Shown: piece after piece, positions 1-6,821 of the stretch | How positions within the stretch are numbered: position 1 is the stretch's first letter | How the letters are laid out: the number at the start of each line of letters is the position of its first letter | Source of the DNA: Rodentolepis nana | Taxonomy: Eukaryota > Platyhelminthes > Cestoda > Cyclophyllidea > Hymenolepididae | DNA length: 13,216 nt | NCBI GenBank assembly: GCA_900617975.1 | Contig: UZAE01001462.1 | Span: 1 to 13,216, forward strand | Reading direction: 5' to 3' | Program-made: the position numbers and the translations under genes | Notes under the pieces: generated by a model | What the model saw: only the letters and a program-made list of their open reading frames with translations | Told to the model about the DNA's origin: nothing | Databases searched by the model: none

Positions 1-1468
1 AAACGAATTTCGACACTGCCTTTCTTTTAAGGCTTCATCTCCATATACGGCACATAACTTCTTTTGTGCTTGCGATGCGTTCTTGCCTTTTCGGAAGTAA
101 TACAATAAAATGTGTCGGAAGTGCACGTCCTGTTCTTTCATTTTTCAATTGGGATAAAAACAAAATTAAAGAACTAAACAAAAAAATTTTCTTACTAATT
201 AACCTAGAAGCCCATACAGTAAGAAAAAAATATAGGTTAGATGCTCTGGCCACGTTAACAAAACAAAAGAAAGTATAGAGTGAATCTGTCAACAAAAACG
301 GCAACGACTTAGTTTCCAACCCAATAATTGGTAATCATTAGCCATCTCAGTGTTCAATTTTATTTCACCCCTTGTGTGAACACAGAAAGGTACCTTCATA
401 TAATATTTTTGCTTAAAACTGATAACAGCAGAATATTACGGATAACAACCTACAAAACATTCAATAGTTCGCAGAGAGTGTTAAAAGTGTTCTTGCTATT
501 GCTTGCAATGGTCTCTGATTTTCCATTACTTGAAAACATACGACGAAAACTTCACATTGAATTTGAATCTATCACCACAAGTTAAAAGAACATTAAAAGG
601 TTAAACCATGGAACTGCATTCTTTAGTTAGAAGTAGATTCGTTGTATCTAGGAAATCTTTGGCCAATCCCTTCGATATTTTTGTCTTTTTTTTTCAGACC
701 ATACTTTAGGCGTCCTTTTAATTGATTAATGTAGGATACTGCCCTGAAACTTTTGTAATATAGTTTGCATGAGTTCTGAAGGAATAGCGGCACGAACGGC
801 GTCTTCAGTAAAATTGTAGATCATTCTTTTGGTTTGATTTTGGTCATCCTGTACAAAGATATTCCATTGCCTTCTTTGCCATTGAATCATTTTCTGTCGC
901 GTTTGGTATATGATTTTCAATTATTGGATGTTCGCGTTCAGCATCAAGTAGTAGTCGTTCCACATCGCCCTCCATAGTTAAACTTACGACGGCATTTCTC
1001 TTATCAGCACGTTTCTGGTTGTGGTGGAGTCGGGAAGGCAGTCAGTTTTTCCGAATTCTGCTATGTTTTGATGTTATAGTAGTAACTGATAAATCCTAGA
1101 AATGAACGTTATGTGGCAAAATCCATAGGCACTATTTGCTATCAATATTGGCTGAAGTTACATTGCTAATGTAAATGCCAACCTGAACACATTTGTGATG
1201 GTAACACTCGGCTGTTCTACGAATTGTGCGGATTGGGATATTGATGCGAACATTTTATGTGTCATAATCGGTGAGAGCCGAATCGCCCTTGGGATTTGCC
1301 ATTTTAACTCCTCTTATCAATTCTTGAAAATTGGCACCACAGTTTTCTTCAATTATTTTGACAGACAAGTTTATTGTTGCAGCTAAGGCTTCATTCGCAG
1401 TCAAGAGATAAAAATAACATATCTGAACTTTCCTCCGCTTAAGGTGTCGAAAATGAATTTATCACAAT
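1..1468. other. Region without a supportable gene
   Basis: AT-rich sequence with open frames on both strands, for example bases 3-278 on + and 319-35 on -, which overlap each other. None shows a recognisable motif, and splice signals around them are not coherent. On the - strand between about 1611 and 623 several consecutive open stretches sit in different frames and look protein-like, but frame-hopping of this sort is expected by chance in AT-rich DNA. An AATAAA occurs at 109-114 on +, too far from any identifiable gene to interpret. The 5' exons of the B4GALT7 gene at 2642-3401 could lie here unrecognised. Confidence 0.5.
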
Positions 1469-2537
1469 ATGACATTTCACAACTCCTTCATCGTTCTTGA
1501 TCATGTACTGAAGGAGGAATGGAATGAGGAGCGGTTCTTGCCCAACACCTCAGGAGTGATCAATTTCATCGAATTTCGTAGACAGGCCGACAATACCCAA
1601 TAAGTGTAGATTTAATAGAATAAGGCGAATGAAGAGGGGGGGGGGAGAGAGAGAGCATATATGGTAAAGAATCCAGAAGGTTGGAACTTTTAAATTTAGT
1701 TCCAAGATTCCCTACTTCTGTATACAGACCCTTTCGCGATTCATCCGAAAGTAGACTCTTCTTTTTGGTGACTAGATATATCTTTTTTTCATTCCACAAT
1801 TAGGCTCACTAATAGGTGCTTCTTTATCATTGCAGAACAAAATGTGTCTAGTCTGCTTGTGCTTGGCGATGTTTACTTGACGTTAGAGTTGAAACCGCAA
1901 ATGGTGTTACAGATATATTGCTTAAATTATCTCAGAAGAACTTGCTTCAGATGGATTAGTTAATTGTTAATGCTTTGAGATTACCGTTATATCACTGAAT
2001 ACTTATTCCTTTGCAGTTGAATGAAAGCAAACTTCTAATGGGGGAGCGCATTGCGGTATGTTCGATTGTGAGGAAATCTAAACTTCCCCATAATCGATTG
2101 TGCTCTTTTGCTAATGCTTACATCTATTGATGTTTTGTTGTTCTGGTCTTAACTGATGTGGCCTGAAGTGAATCCGTATCACATGTTAATTATTAATAAT
2201 AGCCCAATTAATAGTGTGCAATTTTTTTTTATATCCTGAGCTTTATAAAAACTTGAAGATGGGGAGATTACATAAAGTGGAATTTGCATCAACTTCGAAG
2301 TATACGTGAGTATATGCTTGTATTTTCTTAGACCCCTCAATATTTCATTGAAAGTTCTCCCCGGGTTTTGTGTAACGGTTCTTATCGGTTGTTCCATAAA
2401 TCGGATCCATCATCGTATGCCCTAGTGTACTTTGTATTCTATACCACAGTGAGCAGAAGACTTATACGTTCGGTCTTGGTCTTCGGATCTTAACATTCTC
2501 TAATAGTACTTGTTTTGACCGGGGAAATGTGTTATGA
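1469..2537 (+). CDS. Tentative five-exon small protein, 128 codons, weakly TEN1-like
   Basis: A phase-consistent model can be built from exons 1469-1577, 1836-1903, 2017-2055, 2332-2414 and 2450-2537. The ATG at 1469 follows an in-frame TGA. The exon at 2017 has a strong acceptor (TTTGCAG) and a strong donor (GTATGT). The last intron is 35 nt, like the tiny introns of ATG101 nearby, and AATAAA follows the TGA stop by 12 nt. The donors GTAGAC (1578) and GTGTTA (1904) are weak. The predicted protein (128 aa) has an LP near residue 24, hydrophobic strands with LG at 46-47, GSY at 88-90 and a strand LRIL near 112. This spacing resembles the roughly 120-aa OB-fold protein TEN1 of the telomeric CST complex, but no diagnostic motif is present, so the identity is a guess. 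The model conflicts with placing 5' exons of B4GALT7 here. Confidence 0.2.
1636..1655. repeat. G-run followed by (AG)n
   Basis: Ten consecutive G (1636-1645) followed by an AG dinucleotide tract. It is a simple-sequence, purine-only tract on the + strand and a likely length-variable microsatellite. It lies in an intron of the tentative small gene or in intergenic DNA. Confidence 0.85.
2241..2305 (+). other. Candidate upstream exon of B4GALT7
   Basis: A 65-nt open segment between an acceptor-like T-run ending CCTGAG and a strong donor GTGAGT at 2306. It ends in phase 2, exactly what the firm exon at 2642 needs. Joined to it, the reading runs KMGRLHKVEF, seven residues, then FNRG. The spacing from the lysine to FNR is 17 residues, the same as in animal B4GALT7. 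However, the family's Asn-Gln before FNR reads Ala-Ser here, which is unusual for so conserved a site. If this exon is real, the small-gene model covering the same interval is wrong or nested. No exon carrying the family's Pro-Phe-Arg nucleotide-binding segment was found upstream. Confidence 0.3.
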
Positions 2538-2549
2538 GCTTTCTTTTCC

Positions 2550-2555
2550 AATAAA
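2550..2555 (+). terminator. AATAAA polyadenylation signal candidate
   Basis: A canonical hexamer 12 nt after the TGA (2535-2537) that closes the tentative small gene, and about 90 nt before the firm B4GALT7 exon. It supports a transcript end here only if that small gene is real; AATAAA is common by chance in AT-rich DNA. Confidence 0.3.
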
Positions 2556-2641
2556 ATTAACCTTTGGATGTTATCTCCGTTTCAAAGCACTTTCATTTTG
2601 ATTTTCCAAATAGTGTATATTTCACAATTCTTTTTCTGCAG

Positions 2642-3401
2642 ATTCAACCGCGGGTCCCTACTGAATATCGGAGTTAAGGAGTCGGACCTGATGGAAAATC
2701 ATTATTTTGAATCGACCTTCTCTAAATGGACAATGCCCCTTCCATCCACACAGATGATAGCTCTCCACGATGTTGACCTTCTACCCGTATCAGACAGCTT
2801 GAACTACCAACATTTTGGCAAATTCCCCCACCATCTTATCCCCTATTGGATGCATCCTCAGTACTATAATTATCCAAAGTACATTGGAGGTGCTATGATA
2901 ATCTCTCGACAATCGTTTAACCTCGTTAATGGATTTTCTGATCGATACTGGGGATGGGGTAGGGAGGACGATGAATTCGGCCTTCGATTGAAGGAGGCTA
3001 ACCTAAATGTAAATTTTTCGACCAATACTACTAATTAGTATATAAGTAATTGCAAATGAAGCTGCTCTTTTTTTATCTCAGATATTATCTGATCGTAAGC
3101 CATTTACCGTAGCTTCCAAGTTTCAACACCTTCACTCCAAATTAAACAAACGCGAAAGGAGCCCTGCAGATCTACAAGTTGGTTAACACTTTTAGTTGAC
3201 GATTTCTTTCCAAATAATTTAATCATGTTTCCATTTTTATAGGGAATTGTACGACGAGATCATACCTCAGGACTAAATACCACAAAATATACAGTCCTTT
3301 CTCGAATAAAATCCGAAATCGCGAATGTAATAGCATGGATAATCAATGTTAAACTAGAATGCGACGTCTTGATAACCCCTAATTGCCGTTCTGATTTGTA
3401 A
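2642..3401 (+). CDS. B4GALT7: Beta-1,4-galactosyltransferase 7 (xylosylprotein galactosyltransferase), 3' exons
   Basis: This Golgi enzyme transfers galactose from UDP-Gal to xylose on proteoglycan core proteins, the second step of glycosaminoglycan linker synthesis. Exons are 2642-3008, 3082-3177 and 3243-3401 (stop TAA 3399-3401); introns are 73 and 65 nt, both phase 0. In order the sequence shows FNRG with LLNIG (family FNRA...NVG), HDVDLLP (the metal-binding DVD), YIGGAMIISRQ, NGFSDRYWGWG followed by REDDEF (acceptor and catalytic loop), FQHLHS (metal-binding His), SGLNTTKY, and a C-terminal LECD...TPNC. About 18 extra residues precede the DVD motif compared with human. The first exon begins at the third base of a codon after a strong acceptor (TTTTTCTGCAG), so at least one 5' exon exists; the transmembrane anchor and the Pro-Phe-Arg segment are not identified. 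An alternative is an ATG at 2568 reading straight through with a hydrophobic stretch, giving a short 231-aa protein. Confidence 0.93.
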
Positions 3402-3425
3402 CACTACTGCTGCTTTCTATGAAAT

Positions 3426-3431
3426 AATAAA
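3426..3431 (+). terminator. Polyadenylation signal of B4GALT7
   Basis: AATAAA begins 24 nt after the TAA stop of the galactosyltransferase. Cleavage 10-30 nt further on would fall at the 3' end of the convergent ATG101 gene, so the two 3' UTRs probably abut or overlap. Confidence 0.7.
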
Positions 3432-3445
3432 ATTCAAAACTGACT

Positions 3446-3451
3446 TTTATG
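3446..3451 (-). terminator. Possible variant polyadenylation signal of ATG101
   Basis: CATAAA on the - strand, 21 nt downstream of the ATG101 stop codon. It is a weak variant hexamer, but no AATAAA is seen on this strand nearby. A stronger variant, ATTAAA, lies further on inside a B4GALT7 intron (near 3220), which would make the transcripts overlap more. Confidence 0.3.
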
Positions 3452-3472
3452 ATACAAAAATTAACGAATCTT

Positions 3473-4261
3473 TTAATATCGGCGGACATTTGAGGGATTG
3501 TTTTGAGTGGATCCTAAGAAATAGTTAATATTGAATCGATATGGGGAGACTTCAGGGAGAGAGAAATCGATAACGATATCACACTCGGATTGTGAGCTTC
3601 CCAATTCGGGCAGAAAGCTTTCAGATGTATTGATACAATCCAGGATGTAGAGGATTTCTCCCTTAGCTTGGGATGCTATCTTTGATCGGTAGCTATCGTC
3701 TAGAAAAAAATAAGAATGGGCAAAAATGGTTAACGCACCTGAAATATCGGGACTTGCTTCAATGTTAAATATCCATCTTTCCCATGATGCTGATTCCGAG
3801 CCGAGAACCCAACTGCCTTTTCGGTTAGTTACAAAAGCCAAAGTAATTGTCCCCTTCACGGTCTTATTCAATCCATCATCTGATTCATCACAAAGAGCCT
3901 TTGAAAACGATGCTATGTGTATGGCAATTCGTTCATGTAATCTCTCCGATGCTACTCTGACCTAGAGCAATGTATGTATCAAACAGTTTTGAATGAAATT
4001 TACTCACATATGTTAGGTCAAAATTTTTACAATCCACATCCTCAACGCCAATGTAGGACGTGTAACTGACAGCACCGTCCTTAAAGCTAAGCTGGAGAAC
4101 ATAAAGGAGAATGAATACATACGGTTGGAAATGTCCGATGCAATAATATTGTATGAAAGAAGGCTTGCAGTGTTTCCTCTATTACGTGTTTTCTTAAAAC
4201 CTGAAAATAACTAAAGTACTAGAAATATTACTAGATTTATAGTGTAATCCTTGGGACACAT
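3473..4261 (-). CDS. ATG101: Autophagy-related protein 101 (ATG101), complete, five exons
   Basis: ATG101 is a HORMA-domain protein that pairs with and stabilises ATG13 in the ULK1/Atg1 kinase complex that starts autophagosome formation. Exons on the - strand are 4261-4232, 4200-4123, 4091-4008, 3961-3739 and 3699-3473; introns are 31, 31, 46 and 39 nt, all GT-AG with matching phases. The product is 213 aa (human 218). Family landmarks in order: EETLQAFFHTILLHRT (residues 18-33), VEDVDC (52-57), LTYVRVASE (62-70), WERWIFNIE (124-132), ILDCINTSESFLPEL (157-171), and EVSPYRFNINYF near the C-terminus. The start ATG at 4261 gives exactly the human N-terminal spacing before the first helix. In the WF-finger loop the Trp is kept (W115), but the position of the human Phe (F112) is Leu117. 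The C-terminus stops a few residues after the family's MRR-like motif. The gene converges with B4GALT7. Confidence 0.95.
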
Positions 4262-4907
4262 TACCAATCGCGACGATCCTACTTGCACTAAAGGGCGTTT
4301 ACCTTGAAATCAAAAATGAATGAAACATGTTGGGTTACGTAAACAAATAAAGCAATTATAGTATATTATTATGTCATAACTTTAACCCATAATATTAGTT
4401 GAAATAAAAAATATGTAAAAAGCCTTTTTAAGATTAGTTTTACCATTTTAAATTGAGTTTGAGAAGATAATATAATCTATCATTATCTTTTACTATTTTA
4501 AAGTGGAAGAAAGTTATTAATAACTCAGACTTTCTTAAATGAAATACGCTTATTAACTTTCTAGCATCGCAAGGGAAAGATCTAAGCTTTTATCACGTCA
4601 CTGTACATTAAAATAAACGCGTACAGATTTTATAAAATTAATATTGTTCCATTTTTCAATACAAAAATGTATCATCATCATTAAAATATTAGTACTTGGT
4701 TTAGCATCAATTTGTTAAGAATGCTGTTGATCTCCTTAAATATTGCACATGTCCTCGCATGCCACAATATAGTAAAAATAATCAATTTGATCGAATATAT
4801 CGGATTTTATTGCACATCCAACTTTCGAATGAGAGTTTATGCGGAGAGGAAACACTCTGAGACAAAATTTTACCTGAGATACTTTTGATTTGGTTCACAC
4901 TACATCA
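4262..4907. other. Upstream region of ATG101, no gene
   Basis: Very AT-rich sequence upstream of the ATG101 start. It presumably contains the ATG101 promoter, but no clear TATA box, CCAAT box or other motif stands out. No open frame here has recognisable content. Confidence 0.5.
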
Positions 4908-5308
4908 TTCAACAGAACTTTTCTGCTCATGCCACTATCTTACTCGATGTCCACCTGTTTATATTTGTTTGCTAGGGTGTGCGATAGACTTACCTCCACG
5001 TGGTGCACCTTGGGCAACGTATACTCATACGGCAAAAAAGTCTATTATCCGGCATTTGACTTCTGACTTCAAACTACCACGACCCCCCTGGCTGTCATAT
5101 TCGACCCCTTCCACAGTACTCACCTCACCTTTTTCTCTACCTTTATATCTGTCTGCCTCTTTAACATCTGTGAATCGCTCTTCTGTTCCCCACCCCTCGA
5201 CTTTCTGCTACTTTGATTAATCTTTCCTCTGTGAAGCCCGAAGTCAGCTAAATGGCTAATGATATCTATCAAAACGCCTGCCATTTGAAATAAATAAATG
5301 ATGTCTGA
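4908..5308 (+). mobile_element. Putative small retroelement or solo LTR, about 0.4 kb
   Basis: A GC- and pyrimidine-richer island in AT-rich DNA, flanked by the perfect 9-bp direct repeat ACTACATCA (4899-4907 and 5309-5317), as a target-site duplication would be. It contains overlapping palindromes CCACGTGG (4996-5003) and GGTGCACC (5002-5009), a TATA-like TTTATATCT (5142-5150), and tandem AATAAA hexamers (5289-5298) just before its 3' end. This order (promoter-like, then poly(A) signal) recalls an LTR or a non-autonomous retroposon such as the TRIM elements known from tapeworms. It lacks the usual TG...CA termini at the repeat borders, and the open frame across 4885-5220 is low-complexity Ser/Pro/Leu-rich sequence without homology I recognise. 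Family unknown. Confidence 0.35.
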
Positions 5309-5317
5309 ACTACATCA

Positions 5318-6360
5318 ATGGCTTACTTTGATCTCTCTCCACCTCCTTCCTCATTTTTTCAATGTTGATCCTATTTTTTTGTAGTTACCAGTTTTGAAAA
5401 AAAGTTGCTATTATGCAATGAACGAAATGCATTCATTCATTTTCAATCGATATCTTTTCTTTATTATTCACGCGCCAAATGTTTGGAGGATCTTAATAGG
5501 GTGAATACACCCCCCAGAACAACATAAGAAGATCTTCAAAGGCAAAATTTCACCCAATTTTCTAGCAATCTCCTTTATCTAACCTATTTGTAATAATAAT
5601 CACCGAAAGCATTTGTTTGAATACATAAATAATGCATTTAATAGTACGTGGTGTATCCTCCTCTTATTCCCCCCTGCCTTATTCAAATCGTTACGCTTCC
5701 GGATTTCTCGCTACTTATTTTTGATAGGTGATGGTCTAATCAATAGACATTTTTCGGCTTGCAGACACTGGGATTAGTCACCGATCTAATACTCACCAAC
5801 AAATACTCTCATTCGGGATTTCTCTAGTCTCTGCGGGCAAATTGGACACTAAGGAGGTTTCTATCGTTTAAAACCAATCCGTAAGCTAGGTCAACCTAGA
5901 CACAAATAATATCATGTAATATCCACAAAACAGGAGAAAATTAGGTAGAAAAAGAATTATTGACTCTTTAAGGCTTGTATGACTAGCAAATGTTTTTAGC
6001 TAACGCCGTAATTTCAACTAACCAGTGGCTTGAACTCATTTTCTGAAGAGGGCTCAAATCAAATATGGAAATAGGTATGTTTATCTATTATGACCTCGTA
6101 AAATAAATGGATGAGAGCACAGTCAAAACTTCTGTGAGAATATTCAAGACGACCGGTGTATTGGAAATTACATAAATTCAGAAGTCGATTGTCGGAAGAC
6201 AGAATTTAGAATTACATTTGGAAGTCAATGCAATAATGACATTATCGCGAAAAGACAAACATAATTAGGCAACGCCCAACAAGATATGCACATTGATAGG
6301 AACGCAATTATTGCAAAACAATTTATCAAATCTACAATAAGAATATTTTAATTCCAATCG
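5318..6360. other. Intergenic DNA without a recognised feature
   Basis: No gene supported. A short open stretch on + at 5741-5869 looks protein-like but has no start, no flanking splice support beyond one TTGCAG, and no recognisable motif. The rest is AT-rich with scattered stops in all frames. Confidence 0.5.
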
Positions 6361-6821
6361 CTGAGTGATTTTCAGGTTCACAACTCTCTCCTCCAATCAT
6401 ACTCACGTATTCGGGTAGCCAATTAGAAACTACAAATGTACCATTGAGGGACCAATTGCAATTGAGTAGTCTCGTCATGAACGAGCAATCGCGCGTTAGT
6501 ACTTAATTCAAGAACCGAGACAGGGTTGGGCGATACGGCCGCACACATGCGTTCGTATTAGCCCTTGGGCTGCTATAGGTCGAGGCTGGCAAAGGGAGCA
6601 GGACTCAGGCAAAACACTAAGTCTCTGCTGCTAACAGGCTATAGTACTGCATTTGCTCCATTCCTCTCTTTCTTGCCTTAAAGTGTGTACGTCTTGCATT
6701 TCACTTTCAGTGACATTTTCTTGGAACCATTTTGAGGCGAACCGCTCGTCTAGTCAAAGAATGCAATAAGTCCCCTAATAGGGACAATATTCATATTCGC
6801 TAAAACTCAAACTCTCAAACA
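6361..6821 (+). promoter_or_regulatory. Probable promoter and 5' leader of complexin
   Basis: The sequence upstream of the complexin ATG becomes richer in GC around 6480-6620 and holds several CCAAT pentamers (for example 6394 and 6451). A pyrimidine-rich 3' splice site, TTTCACTTTCAG (ending at 6710), lies 111 nt before the ATG. It could join an upstream non-coding exon or accept a trans-spliced leader, as happens for many flatworm mRNAs. No spliced-leader donor gene is seen in the window. A small hairpin lies in the leader at 6770-6785. Promoter placement is inferred from position. Confidence 0.4.
6770..6785 (+). other. Small hairpin in the complexin 5' leader
   Basis: GTCCC, a 6-nt loop CTAATA, then GGGAC, centred about 45 nt before the start codon. 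The stem is only five base pairs, so structure in the mRNA is possible but not strong. Confidence 0.4.

Noticed and set aside
35..319. 94-codon open frame on the - strand, overlapping a frame open on + from base 3 to 278
   Set aside because: Both strands are open, the composition is low-complexity and hydrophobic, no motif is recognised, and there are no supporting splice or poly(A) signals.
1016..1082. P-loop-like SGCGGVGK reading on the + strand
   Set aside because: The essential Ser/Thr after the Lys is Ala, the frame is short with stops on both sides, and no other NTPase motif follows.
1195..1386. 63-codon + frame with a Cys-rich, folded-looking sequence
   Set aside because: No recognisable family, no clear exon borders, and the opposite strand is equally open.
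4885..5220. 111-codon + frame treated as a gene
   Set aside because: The composition is that of a pyrimidine-rich DNA tract (Ser, Pro, Leu, Thr), not a known domain; it is better explained as part of the putative inserted element.
5741..5869. 42-codon + frame after a stop, including a TTGCAG acceptor-like site
   Set aside because: No partner exon, no start codon in a good context and no similarity recognised.
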